DNA from: Dyella sp. SG609
GTDB lineage: Bacteria > Pseudomonadota > Gammaproteobacteria > Xanthomonadales > Rhodanobacteraceae
DNA length: 32,916 nt
Assembly: GCF_012275375.1 (NCBI RefSeq)
Contig: NZ_JAAZQJ010000019.1
Coordinates: 1 to 32,916 of the forward strand
Direction: 5' to 3'
Below the pieces are notes generated by a model that was not told the DNA's origin, did not search any database, and was given only the letters and a program-made list of their open reading frames with translations. Below, piece after piece: positions 24,173 through 32,916 of the stretch (position 1 is its first letter; each line of letters starts with the position of its first letter). Both the position numbers and the translations under genes were made by a program.

Positions 24173-25155
24173 CGACGCTCCCGCACGCCGTCGGCAATGG
24201 CCTGGGCCAGCTGGTGCACCGCCAGCGCGTACAGCGGGCTGCGGTTGTACTTGGTGATCACGTAGAAGTTCTGGAAGGTGAACCAGTACTCCGGCCCGTA
24301 CGGCCCCTGCAGCGACTGCAGGCTGCTGCCCAGGCCCGGATCCATCGGCTGCAGCGGCGCATAGCCCCAGGCCATCAGCTGCTCCAGCGGCCACTGCGGC
24401 TTGGAATCCTTCACTTCGATCGGCCGCGCGGCGGCGTCGGGCTGCGCGCGCGCCACCACCGGCGCGCCGGTGACCCAGCCGTGCCTGGCGAAATAGTTGG
24501 CGACGCTGCCGAGGATGTCCGGCAGCGAATCGTGCAGGTCGATATGGCCGTCGCCGTCCTCGTCCACGCCGAAGTCGCGGATGCTCGACGGCATGAACTG
24601 GCCCCAGCCCTGCGCGCCCGCATAGGAACCGGTGAGCGTATCCGGCGGGCCGGCGAGCATGCTGTCCGGCAGGCTCAGCAGCACCTTCAGCTGCTCGCGG
24701 AAGAATGCGGCGCGCGGCGGGTAATACAGGCCCAGCGTGACCAGCGCATCGAGCACCTTGTACTTGCCGGTGTTGCGCCCGTAGAAGGTTTCCACGCCGA
24801 CGATGGCCACGATGTATTCCGGCGCCACGCCGTATTTCCTGCCGATGCGCTCGACCAGCTCGCGGTGCTGCAAATAGAACGCGACGCCGTCGTCGATGCG
24901 CTTGTCGGTGATGAAGATCGGTCGGTAGCCCTTCCACGGCTTGGCTTCGGCCGGGCGGCTGATGGCGTCGAGGATGCTCTGCTGTTTCTTCGCGCCGTCG
25001 AGCAAGGCGTTCAACCGGGCCGGATCCTTGCCGGTTTCCTTGGCGACTTCGGCGACCAGCTGCGCCTGTCCCGGGTGGGTCTGGGCCTGGGCTGTCGTCA
25101 GTGCGGCAGCGGCGGCGAGGCCCAGGGCGGCAATCCATTGCAGGGGACGGGGCAT
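24169..25155 (-). CDS. mltB: Membrane-bound lytic transglycosylase B
   Basis: The protein has 328 residues from ATG 25155; ATG 25170 (five residues longer, with GAAG upstream) is an alternative. A signal peptide ends near AQA (residue 24); unlike E. coli MltB I see no lipobox, so it may be soluble periplasmic. The catalytic Glu122 is in IVGVETFYGRNTGKY; further family motifs are GAQGWGQFMPSS, DGDGHIDLHDSLPDILGSVANYF and FTFQNFYVITKYNRS. It cleaves glycan to 1,6-anhydro-muropeptides. It is coupled to rlpA by an ATGA overlap and is 136 nt after rodA. Confidence 0.92.
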   Translation of the reverse strand: MPRPLQWIAALGLAAAAALTTAQAQTHPGQAQLVAEVAKETGKDPARLNALLDGAKKQQSILDAISRPAEAKPWKGYRPIFITDKRIDDGVAFYLQHRELVERIGRKYGVAPEYIVAIVGVETFYGRNTGKYKVLDALVTLGLYYPPRAAFFREQLKVLLSLPDSMLAGPPDTLTGSYAGAQGWGQFMPSSIRDFGVDEDGDGHIDLHDSLPDILGSVANYFARHGWVTGAPVVARAQPDAAARPIEVKDSKPQWPLEQLMAWGYAPLQPMDPGLGSSLQSLQGPYGPEYWFTFQNFYVITKYNRSPLYALAVHQLAQAIADGVRERR

Positions 25156-25291
25156 GGCAATCTCGGTCATCAGGCTACTTCGCTGTAAAACGCTGTGCGC
25201 GCAAGAGCCTAGCACGCATGGCGGCGCAAACCCTGGCGGAAAGCGGGCGTGCGCGGAGCCGGTTCAGTGACGCGAACCGCCGCGGCGCGGC

Positions 25292-26410
25292 TCAGTCGTG
25301 CATCTTGCGGTTGGCGTGGATCGACATCAGCACGCCGAAGCCGGTGAGCAGCGACACGGCCGAGGTGCCGCCGTAACTGATCAGCGGCATCGGCACGCCA
25401 ACCACCGGCAACATGCCGGCGACCATGCCGCCGTTGACGAACACGTAGACGAAGAAGCTCATGCCGATGGCGCCGGCGAGCAGGCGCGAATAGGTTTCGC
25501 GCGCTTCCATGGCGATCCACAGGCAGCGGCCGATGATGAAGGCGTACAGCGCCATCACCGCGGCCACGCCGACCAGGCCGAACTCCTCGGCGAACACCGC
25601 GAAGATGAAGTCGGTGGTGTGCTCGGGCAGGAAGTCCAGGCGCGACTGCGTGCCGTGCTGCCAGCCCTTGCCGAACAGGCCGCCGGAACCCACCGCGATC
25701 TGCGACTGGATGATGTGCCAGCCGTTGCCCAGCGGGTCCGATTCCGGATCGAGCAAGGTGCGCACGCGGTTGCGCTGGTATTCGTGCAGGAAATGCCAGG
25801 CCACCGGCACCATGCCGCCCACCGCGGCGAGCAGGCTGCCGATCTTCCACCAGGCCATGCCGGACAGGAACAGCGCGAACGCGCCGGCGCCGGAGACCAG
25901 CACGGCGGTGCCCAGGTCCGGCTGCTCGGCGATCAGGGCGGCGGGAATACCGATGAGGATGCCGACCGTGACGATGTCCTTCCACGACGGCGGCAGCTGC
26001 CGCGGGTGCAGGTACCACGCCACCATCATCGGCACGGTGAGCTTGAGCAGCTCCGACGGCTGGAACGACATCACGCCCAGGTTGAGCCAGCGCTTGGAGC
26101 CGCTGCGGATCTCGCCCACGCCGGCCACCACGATCAGCAGGAACACGCTGCCGGCGTAGAGCCAGGGCGTCCAGCCGCGCAGCACCGAGGGCGGAATGCG
26201 CGAGATCAGCAGCAGCAGCATGCCGCCGATGACGAAGCGCGCGGCCTGGCCGGTGATCATCGCCATGCTGCCGCCGCTGGCGCTGTACAGCGTGACCAGG
26301 CCGGTGATGGCCAGCAGCAGCAGGCCGAAGGCCAGCGGCAGGTCGATGCGCGGACGCGTCAGCAGGCGGCGCAGGAAGCGGGTCAGGCGGACCTGGAGTT
26401 CGTCGATCAT
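25292..26410 (-). CDS. mrdB: RodA SEDS peptidoglycan glycosyltransferase
   Basis: The protein has 372 residues with about ten membrane passes. SEDS hallmarks are the YSASGG start, GVGEIRSGSKRWLNLG, SFQPSELLKL, AEQPDLGTAVL, and LDFLPEHTTDFIFAVFAEEFG with the catalytic Asp of the periplasmic loop, ending PLISYGGTSAVSLL. It polymerises glycan strands from lipid II for side-wall growth, paired with PBP2. The start overlaps the mrdA stop by ATGA, as expected for a matched partner pair. Confidence 0.97.
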   Translation of the reverse strand: MIDELQVRLTRFLRRLLTRPRIDLPLAFGLLLLAITGLVTLYSASGGSMAMITGQAARFVIGGMLLLLISRIPPSVLRGWTPWLYAGSVFLLIVVAGVGEIRSGSKRWLNLGVMSFQPSELLKLTVPMMVAWYLHPRQLPPSWKDIVTVGILIGIPAALIAEQPDLGTAVLVSGAGAFALFLSGMAWWKIGSLLAAVGGMVPVAWHFLHEYQRNRVRTLLDPESDPLGNGWHIIQSQIAVGSGGLFGKGWQHGTQSRLDFLPEHTTDFIFAVFAEEFGLVGVAAVMALYAFIIGRCLWIAMEARETYSRLLAGAIGMSFFVYVFVNGGMVAGMLPVVGVPMPLISYGGTSAVSLLTGFGVLMSIHANRKMHD

Positions 26411-28434
26411 TGATGGCCTCCGTCGTCCTGCTGGCCGCTGTCGTCGTGCCCGCTCTGATCACGATCGGACGGCAACTGCGCCGGCACATCGGCGGGCGTG
26501 GCCATCGGCGTGTCTTCCGGCACCTCCGGCACGCTGCTGGCGTTGGCCGGCAGGCCGCCCTGCTCCGGCGCATTGCGCGCGGGCACGGCGCCGCCCTGGC
26601 TGGCCAGCCAGGCTTCCATGATCTTGCGCACGATGGGGCCGGCGTCCGACGCGCCCCACGCGCCCTGTTCGAGCATCGCGGCCACGGCGATGCGCGGCGC
26701 GTCGGTGGGCGTGTAGCCGATGAACCAGGCGCGGTGGCGGGTGGCCAGGTAGGCGGTGTTCTTGTTGTTGTCGTAGTCGTTGCTGCGGCGGGAGAAACGC
26801 TCCGCCGTGCCGCTCTTGCCGGCCACCACATAGGGGAAGCCGGTGAACTGGCCCTTGCCGGTGCCTTCGGTGATCACCGCTTCCATGCCCTGGTTCACCA
26901 CGTTCCAGTAGTTGTCCTTGTGGATCAGGGTGGGACCGCTGGGCGGATTGGGCAGCGGCACGCGCGACTCCTTCACCGCCGAGGTGGCCATCACCAGGCG
27001 CGGCGCATACGGCGTGCCGTGGCCGGCAAAGGTGGCCGTGGCGTGGGCGAGCTGCAGGGTGGTGACGTTCCAGTAGCCCTGGCCGATGCCGGCCAGGATG
27101 GTCTCGCCCGGGAACCAGCCGTACTTGCTGCGCGTGGCCTTCCATTCGCGCGAAGGCAGGATGCCTTCGACTTCGCCGAGCAGGTCGATGCCGGTCTTGT
27201 GGCCGAAGCCGAGGCTGCCCATCCAGGCGCTGAGGCGGTCGATGCCCAGGTCCAGCGCGAGCTTGTAGAAGTAGGTGTTGGTGGAGTGCTGGATGGCGCG
27301 CACCATGTTCACCACGCCGTCGCCGCCGCGCTTGTCGTCGCGGTAGCAGCGCTGCTGGCCGGGGATGCAGAACTCGCCGGTGGAAAGCACGGTGTCTTCC
27401 GGCCGCCGCACGCCGTACTCCAGGCCGCCCAGCGCGAGGAACGGCTTGACCGTGGAGCCTGGCGGGTAGGCGCTCTTCAATGCGCGGTTGAGCAGCGGCT
27501 TGTCTTCGGCGGTGGTGTAGGCGACGTAGTCGGTCTTGCTGATGCCGTTGACGAACAGGTTGGGGTCGAAGCTGGGCACGCTGACCATGGCCATGACCTG
27601 GCCGTTGCGCGGGTCGATCGCCACCGCCGAGCCCGGGCGGCCGGCGAAGGCGTCGGTGGCGGCCTTCTGCACGCGCGCGTCGATGCTCAGGTACAGATTC
27701 TTGCCGGGCTTGGGCGCGTGGGTTTCCAGCACGCGCTGCACGCGGCCGTCGGCGTTCACTTCGACCAGCTCGTAGCCGGGCTCGCCGTGCAGCATGTCCT
27801 CGTAGGAGCGCTCCAGGCCGCTGCGGCCGACGTGGCTGGTGCCCTTGTAGCGGTCCGGGTCGAGGCGGTTGAGGTCGTCGGCGTCGATGCGGCCGACATA
27901 GCCGATGACGTGCGCGAACAGCTGCCCGTACGGGTAGCGGCGGGTGAGGTACGGCACCACGTCCAGGCCCGGGAATCGCCAGCGGTTGATGGCGAAGCGG
28001 GCGATCTCGTCTTCGGTGAGGTGCAGCTTCAGCGGCACGCTGTCGAAGCGGCGGTTCTGCTTGAGCTGCTTGCGGAAGGCTTCGACGTCGTCGTCGCCGA
28101 GCGGGATCACGTCGCGGATGCCGGCCAGCATGGCCGGCATGTCGGGCACCTGCTCGGGCACCACTTCGAGGCGGAAGGCCGGCACGTTGTCGGCCAGCAG
28201 CACGCCATTGCGGTCGAAGATCAGCCCGCGTGCGGGCGGGATGGCGCGCGGCTTGACGCGGTTGTTCTCCGAACGCAGCGCGAACTCGTCATGGCGCTGC
28301 ACCTGCAGGTAGCTGTAGCGCACCACCAGCACGGAAAGGCCCAGCAGGATCAGCGCGAAGCCGACGAAGGCGCGCCAACGGAACAGGGTGCTTTCGCCCC
28401 GGGAATCCTTGATCGAGCGGCGACGCAGGGCCAT
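26407..28434 (-). CDS. mrdA: Penicillin-binding protein 2 (elongation transpeptidase)
   Basis: The protein has 675 residues, with a cytoplasmic Arg-rich start, one membrane anchor (~22-42) and a periplasmic pedestal/dimerisation domain. Transpeptidase motifs are STVK (nucleophile Ser about 327), STN in IQHSTNTYFY, and KSGTAERF. Near the C-terminus a Gln/Asp/Gly-rich tail (SDRDQSGHDDSGQQDDGGHQ) extends beyond the usual domain. It crosslinks side-wall peptidoglycan in the Rod complex with RodA. It begins 4 nt after mreD and overlaps mrdB by 4 nt. Confidence 0.97.
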   Translation of the reverse strand: MALRRRSIKDSRGESTLFRWRAFVGFALILLGLSVLVVRYSYLQVQRHDEFALRSENNRVKPRAIPPARGLIFDRNGVLLADNVPAFRLEVVPEQVPDMPAMLAGIRDVIPLGDDDVEAFRKQLKQNRRFDSVPLKLHLTEDEIARFAINRWRFPGLDVVPYLTRRYPYGQLFAHVIGYVGRIDADDLNRLDPDRYKGTSHVGRSGLERSYEDMLHGEPGYELVEVNADGRVQRVLETHAPKPGKNLYLSIDARVQKAATDAFAGRPGSAVAIDPRNGQVMAMVSVPSFDPNLFVNGISKTDYVAYTTAEDKPLLNRALKSAYPPGSTVKPFLALGGLEYGVRRPEDTVLSTGEFCIPGQQRCYRDDKRGGDGVVNMVRAIQHSTNTYFYKLALDLGIDRLSAWMGSLGFGHKTGIDLLGEVEGILPSREWKATRSKYGWFPGETILAGIGQGYWNVTTLQLAHATATFAGHGTPYAPRLVMATSAVKESRVPLPNPPSGPTLIHKDNYWNVVNQGMEAVITEGTGKGQFTGFPYVVAGKSGTAERFSRRSNDYDNNKNTAYLATRHRAWFIGYTPTDAPRIAVAAMLEQGAWGASDAGPIVRKIMEAWLASQGGAVPARNAPEQGGLPANASSVPEVPEDTPMATPADVPAQLPSDRDQSGHDDSGQQDDGGHQ

Positions 28435-28438
28435 GGCG

Positions 28439-28927
28439 CTATTGCAGGCGCAGCCGCAGGCGCAGGTCGTCCATCAGCAGGAACAGGAACGGCCAGAGCG
28501 CGGCGCCGACGAACGGCGAGATCCACCAGGTGGCGGGCGGGAACGATTCGCCGGCAAAGGCGCGCACGATCAGCAGCACCACGCGGTCGTTCAGCAGCAG
28601 GGCCAGCACGGCCAGGGTCTGCTGCCACATCGGGAAGAAGCGCAGCCGCGAGCGGAAACGCAGCGCGATGAACACCAGCGCGCACAGGCGCATGGCCTGC
28701 TCGCCGAGCAGCACGCCGTCGAGCAGGTCCGCGCACAGGCCGATGCAGAAGGCCAGGCCCAGGCTGACGCGCTGGTCGCCGGCTTCCAGCGCCCAGTACA
28801 GCAGGAACAGCGCCGGCCAGTACGGCTTGAACGGCTGCAGCGCGCCGGGCAGCGGCACGAGCATGGACAGCAGGGCGAATGCCAGGGAACCGGAGAACCA
28901 GAGCAGGCCGACGCGTTGCTTGTTCAT
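28439..28927 (-). CDS. mreD: Rod-shape-determining protein MreD
   Basis: The protein has 162 residues from ATG 28927, which overlaps the mreC stop (ATGA). It is almost entirely hydrophobic with five to six passes (VGLLWFSGSLAFALLSMLV, WPALFLLYWALEAG, VSLGLAFCIGLCADLLDGVLLG, QTLAVLALLLNDRVVLLIV, WISPFVGAALWPFLFLLM). It carries the family's conserved G-L-x-x-D-L-x-x-G core. A long open frame that continues upstream to 31267 through mreC/mreB is not coding. It scaffolds MreC with PBP2/RodA in the inner membrane. Confidence 0.92.
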   Translation of the reverse strand: MNKQRVGLLWFSGSLAFALLSMLVPLPGALQPFKPYWPALFLLYWALEAGDQRVSLGLAFCIGLCADLLDGVLLGEQAMRLCALVFIALRFRSRLRFFPMWQQTLAVLALLLNDRVVLLIVRAFAGESFPPATWWISPFVGAALWPFLFLLMDDLRLRLRLQ

Positions 28928-29934
28928 GGCGCGGTGCTCGCGGAGGCGGGGGTTGCCGAGGCTGGGGTTGCCGAGGCAGGAGTAGCCGAGATGGGTGCGA
29001 CGCGCGGCAGCGTGGCCGCGGTGGCGGCCGGGGCGGGTGCGAGGTCGGCCGGCGGGCCGGCCTGGGTGGCGGGTTCCGGCGGGCCGGCGGGTTCGGCCTG
29101 GTCGTGCAGGATCAGCACGTCCTCGCTGCGGTCCAGATCGGCGGTGGGACGCGCGCGGCCTTCCAGGAACATGCCCGAGGCACCCGGCTCCACGCCGCGG
29201 ATTTCGCCCACCGGGAAGCCCGGCGGGAAACGGCCGCCGAGGCCGGAGGTAAGCAGCTTGTCGCCCGGGCGCACGTCGGCGGCCATGGAAATGTTGGGCA
29301 GGCTGAGCAGGTCGCCGTCGCGCGAGCCGTAGGCCACGGTGCGCAGGCCGGTGCGCTCCACCACCACGGGGATGGCGTGGTCCGGATCGGTCACCAGCAT
29401 GACCAGCGAGGTGCGCGGCATCACTTCCACCACCTGGCCGATCACGCCGTGCGCGTCGATCACCACCTGGCCCTTCTTCACCCCGTCGCGCTCGCCGACA
29501 TTGACCAGCATGCGGTGGCGGTAGCTGCCCAGGTCCACGTCGATGACGCGGGCCAGCTGGACGTTGAGTTCCAGGCTGTGCTGGGTGGCCAGCAGTTCCT
29601 TCAGGCGCTCGTTCTGCTCGGCCACCGAGGCCATGCGATTGAGCTTGGCGTTGGCCAGCAGCAGGTCTTCGCGCAGGCGCTGGTTCTGCTCGGTGAGCAG
29701 CTGGCGGTCGGCGAAGGCCACGCTGAGGTTGCGCATGCCGGCGGCAGGCATGCCGGCGAGGCGGTAGACCGGTTCGACCACGGCCGAGGTGGTGTAGCGG
29801 ATACGCCACATCCAGCCGTTGCGATGGTCCAGGACCATCAGCACCATGGCGAACGCGAGATAGAGGATGAGGCGCAGGGTGCCGGCAACCGTGCCGGCAA
29901 ACAGGGGCGAGGAGTCCTCGCGAGCGAGTGCCAT
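28924..29934 (-). CDS. mreC: Rod-shape-determining protein MreC
   Basis: The protein has 336 residues; ATG 29934 is preceded by AAGGGGCAGGGG. One membrane anchor (~17-36), a coiled coil (~75-115: LTEQNQRLREDLLLANAKLN) and two beta-rich domains (VGERDGVKKGQVVIDAHGVIGQVV; LLTSGLGGRFPPGFPVGEI) follow the family order. The last ~60 residues form a Pro/Ala-rich tail with a three-fold PASAT repeat not typical of the E. coli protein. MreC activates PBP2 in the Rod complex. It is 18 nt after mreB. Confidence 0.95.
   Translation of the reverse strand: MALAREDSSPLFAGTVAGTLRLILYLAFAMVLMVLDHRNGWMWRIRYTTSAVVEPVYRLAGMPAAGMRNLSVAFADRQLLTEQNQRLREDLLLANAKLNRMASVAEQNERLKELLATQHSLELNVQLARVIDVDLGSYRHRMLVNVGERDGVKKGQVVIDAHGVIGQVVEVMPRTSLVMLVTDPDHAIPVVVERTGLRTVAYGSRDGDLLSLPNISMAADVRPGDKLLTSGLGGRFPPGFPVGEIRGVEPGASGMFLEGRARPTADLDRSEDVLILHDQAEPAGPPEPATQAGPPADLAPAPAATAATLPRVAPISATPASATPASATPASASTAP
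28949..28993. repeat. 15-bp tandem repeat in the mreC tail
   Basis: GGGGTTGCCGAGGCT, GGGGTTGCCGAGGCA and GGAGTAGCCGAGATG are three 15-bp units, encoding repeated A-T-P-A-S residues at the MreC C-terminus. Confidence 0.8.
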
Positions 29935-29952
29935 CCCCTGCCCCTTTAGCGC

Positions 29953-31080
<1,128 letters not shown>

Positions 31081-31195
31081 TTAAGAAAGCCTTGTACGAC
31101 GGGGTGATATGCCAACTTTCGCGCAGGCCGCATGAGTTGGATTTTTCAAAGAGTGATCGCCCTGGCGACCGGATATCGGTAAAATTCGCAACTTT

Positions 31196-31216
31196 GGCCG
31201 GGACGGTATCCCGGCC
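31196..31216 (+). other. Leader hairpin upstream of the kinase
   Basis: GGCCGGGA and TCCCGGCC pair perfectly around CGGTA in the presumed 5' leader, about 57 nt before the kinase start. A likely -10 element TAAAAT lies at 31180-31185, about 11 nt before the stem. The hairpin may affect mRNA stability; no known riboswitch was recognised. Confidence 0.4.
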
Positions 31217-31272
31217 ATTGGTCCGACCGCGCTTGCGCGGCCCGTTCACTAGCCCGGGGACACCCACGAATC

Positions 31273-32208
31273 ATGTCTGCCGTTATCTGCGGTTCGTTGG
31301 CATACGACACCATCATGGTCTTCCAGGACCAGTTCAAGAACCACATCCTGCCCGACCAGGTGCACATCCTGAACGTGTCGTTCCTGGTGCCGCGGATGCG
31401 TCGCGAGTTCGGCGGTTGCGCCGGCAATATCGCCTATAACCTGAAGCTGCTCGGCGCCGATCCGCTGCCGGTGGCCACGGTAGGCCAGGATTTCGGCCCG
31501 TATCGGGCGCATATGCAGGAATGCGGGATCCGCCTGGATTATGTGCGCGAGTTCGGCGACCAGTTCACGCCGCAGTGCTTTATCACCACGGATCTGGATA
31601 ACAACCAGATTACGGCGTTCCATCCCGGTGCGATGTTGAGCGCGCACGAAAATCATGTGCGGGATATTCCGGAGATCAGTTTCGCGATTGTCGCGCCGGA
31701 TAGCCGCGATGCGATGCTGCAGCACGTGGATGAGTTTTCGGCGCGGAATGTGCCGTTTATTTTCGATCCGGGCCAGGCGATGCCGTTGTTCAACGGCGAT
31801 GAGTTCCGCTCGATGATCGAGAAGTCGACGTATGTGATCGTCAACGATTACGAGTCGCAGCTGCTGCAGTCGCGTACGGGCTGGAGTGCGGAAGACATCG
31901 CGAGCCGGGTGAAGGCGTACATCGTGACGCTGGGTCCGCGTGGGTCGCTGATTCATACCGATGGCATCACGCACGAGATCCCGCCGGCGCGCGAACGCAA
32001 GGTGGTGGATCCCACCGGCTGTGGCGATGCTTATCGTGCGGGCCTGATCTTCGGGATCATGCGCGGGAAGGATTGGCCGACGATCGGACGGATGGCGTCG
32101 CTGATGGGTGCGCTCAAGGTCGAATATCCGGGGACGCAGAATCAGCGCTTCGATTACGCGCTGTTTGCGACGGAGTTTGAGGAACAGTTTGGGTATGGGT
32201 TGGATTGA
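31273..32208 (+). CDS. PfkB-family kinase, likely adenosine kinase
   Basis: The protein has 311 residues from ATG 31273, no clear shine-dalgarno. PfkB/ribokinase hallmarks are the N-terminal strand AVICGSLAYDTIM, the FGGCAGNIAYNLKLLGADP glycine region (47-65), IVTLGPRGSLI, and DPTGCGDAYRAGL with the catalytic Asp (near 238-250). Xanthomonadaceae proteins of this type are named adenosine kinase; the substrate is not fixed by sequence. It is divergent from mreB with a shared ~270-nt spacer. A terminator follows its stop after about 50 nt. Confidence 0.85.
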   Translation: MSAVICGSLAYDTIMVFQDQFKNHILPDQVHILNVSFLVPRMRREFGGCAGNIAYNLKLLGADPLPVATVGQDFGPYRAHMQECGIRLDYVREFGDQFTPQCFITTDLDNNQITAFHPGAMLSAHENHVRDIPEISFAIVAPDSRDAMLQHVDEFSARNVPFIFDPGQAMPLFNGDEFRSMIEKSTYVIVNDYESQLLQSRTGWSAEDIASRVKAYIVTLGPRGSLIHTDGITHEIPPARERKVVDPTGCGDAYRAGLIFGIMRGKDWPTIGRMASLMGALKVEYPGTQNQRFDYALFATEFEEQFGYGLD

Positions 32209-32214
32209 CCTCAG

Positions 32215-32257
32215 TTAATTCAAATTGACTTGGGTTGGTTAATTCAAGTTGATGTGG
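32215..32257. repeat. Short direct repeat after the kinase gene
   Basis: TTAATTCAAATTGACTTGG (32215) and TTAATTCAAGTTGATGTGG (32239) are two 19-nt units with a 24-nt period, directly before the terminator. No function recognised. Confidence 0.7.
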
Positions 32258-32287
32258 AAAAGGCCTCCTGGATGGGAGGCCTTTTTT
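32258..32287 (+). terminator. Intrinsic terminator of the kinase gene
   Basis: AAAAGGCCTCC and GGGAGGCCTTTTTT enclose a 5-nt loop; a run of six T follows the stem on the plus strand. Confidence 0.88.
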
Positions 32288-32290
32288 GTT

Positions 32291-32802
32291 TTGGGACTTG
32301 CTTGGTAGCACTTCTTTTGAAGCCGTCTGGCTTTGGTGGTGCGTTGCCCGTTGGCACGCAGCCAGTCGTTACCGGTGCTGATCTGGTGCTAGACCGATCG
32401 CCAGGCCGCGATGGCCCGGCTCTTTACCCTGGATCGCTATCGCATCGATCACGCCGCGGCGGATACAAAATCCGTGGCGACGATGCTGGCCGTCGGCGCT
32501 GACTTTGAGTTGCAAGGCGGGCAAGTGGATCGATTTCGCTAGCTTTGCCTGGCGCGAAAACGCTGAACCGCTACGCACCTGTGTTTGCCGGCAGATACGA
32601 CGGGCGCTTCGAGTCGAGCTCAATGAGTGGAACGTCTGCCATGCGTTGCAGGCCTGCATTGCTGACGCGAGAGCGCCGCATTTTCGACTTGGAGGCTGCT
32701 GCAGATTATCTATTCGGATTAACTCGTGTCGAATAGAGCGCTTATGGCGACGTCGATATCGAGCACATGGCGGAGCTAATGAAGTGATTATGTTTGGTGC
32801 AA
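32291..32802. other. Gene-poor spacer between the kinase and the 5S rRNA
   Basis: About 510 bases with no convincing gene. A 43-codon frame at 32411-32542 (MARLFTLDRYRIDHAAADTK) ends at a stop, and a frame at 32545-32736 (ending LEAAADYLFGLTRVE) follows in another context. They could be remnants of one decayed gene, but I recognise neither. Confidence 0.45.
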
Positions 32803-32836
32803 GAAAAAACCCTCACCGAGGCGGTGAGGGTTTTTA
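32803..32836 (-). terminator. Intrinsic terminator after the rRNA operon
   Basis: CCCTCACC and GGTGAGGG around GAGGC, flanked by A-runs and T-runs. It is about 8 nt beyond the 5S 3' end on the minus strand and is bidirectional. Confidence 0.9.
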
Positions 32837-32843
32837 GGATAAA

Positions 32844-32916
32844 GCCCCTGGCGATGACCTACTCTTGCATAGCAAGCTACACTACCATCGGCGCAGCTGC
32901 GTTTCACTTCCGAGTT
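32844..32916 (-). rRNA. rrf: 5S rRNA, 3' part (runs off the right edge)
   Basis: Reverse-complement reading gives AACTCGGAAGTGAAACGCAG, CGCCGATGGTAGTGT and GAGTAGGTCATCGCCAGG, the conserved 5S loop B/C and 3' segments, very close to the Xanthomonadales 5S. The 3' end is at about 32844. About 73 of ~115 nt are present; the remaining rRNA operon should lie right of the window. This is the 3' end of an rRNA operon pointing left. Confidence 0.93.

Noticed and set aside
23213-25138. A single 641-codon fusion of the mltB region and rlpA
   Set aside because: The reading frame in the mltB part is Arg/Pro/Ala-rich noise in the wrong frame; mltB and rlpA each have clear motifs and an ATGA junction.

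Overview
The window looks like part of a chromosome from a high-GC gammaproteobacterium of the Xanthomonadales, most likely the Rhodanobacteraceae or Xanthomonadaceae. This is an inference from three things: the GC-rich coding style, a merged mreBCD-mrdAB-mltB-rlpA-dacA-ybeD-lipBA block, and a split class II ribonucleotide reductase. No marker gene was searched against a database.

Positions 1 to about 4,000 form a lower-GC accessory island with every gene on the minus strand. It holds the end of an IS3-family element, an HNH-nuclease gene broken by that element, an SMC/ABC-type AAA ATPase whose stop codon overlaps the HNH start, a TIR-domain protein, a small multi-pass membrane protein and two small unknown proteins. 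The ATPase-HNH pair looks like a Septu (PtuA-PtuB)-type anti-phage module inactivated by the insertion. Two related imperfect palindromes lie between genes of this island.

From 4.2 to 7.9 kb is the B12-dependent ribonucleotide reductase, nrdJa and nrdJb, with a lysine/alanine-rich histone-H1-like gene between the two halves. A good NrdR-box candidate lies upstream of nrdJa. From 8.4 to 12.1 kb on the plus strand are a periplasmic Do/DegQ-type protease with a possible sigma-E promoter, a PstS-like binding protein fused to LysM, and a HAD phosphatase. From 12.1 to 17.4 kb are two exopeptidases (M17 and M1), a DUF559 protein and a DUF4126 membrane protein, separated by dense palindromic repeat families. 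Some repeat copies supply the last codons and stop of neighbouring genes.

From 17.5 to 31.0 kb the minus strand carries a near-continuous cell-shape and envelope block, in transcription order mreB, mreC, mreD, mrdA (PBP2), mrdB (RodA), mltB, rlpA, dacA, ybeD, lipB, lipA and prc. Several 4-nt stop/start overlaps point to translational coupling. MreBCD, PBP2 and RodA build the elongasome. MltB, RlpA and DacA trim peptidoglycan. LipB and LipA make lipoyl cofactor. Prc is a periplasmic tail-specific protease. A PfkB-family (adenosine-type) kinase diverges from mreB, and the window ends inside a minus-strand 5S rRNA with its terminator.
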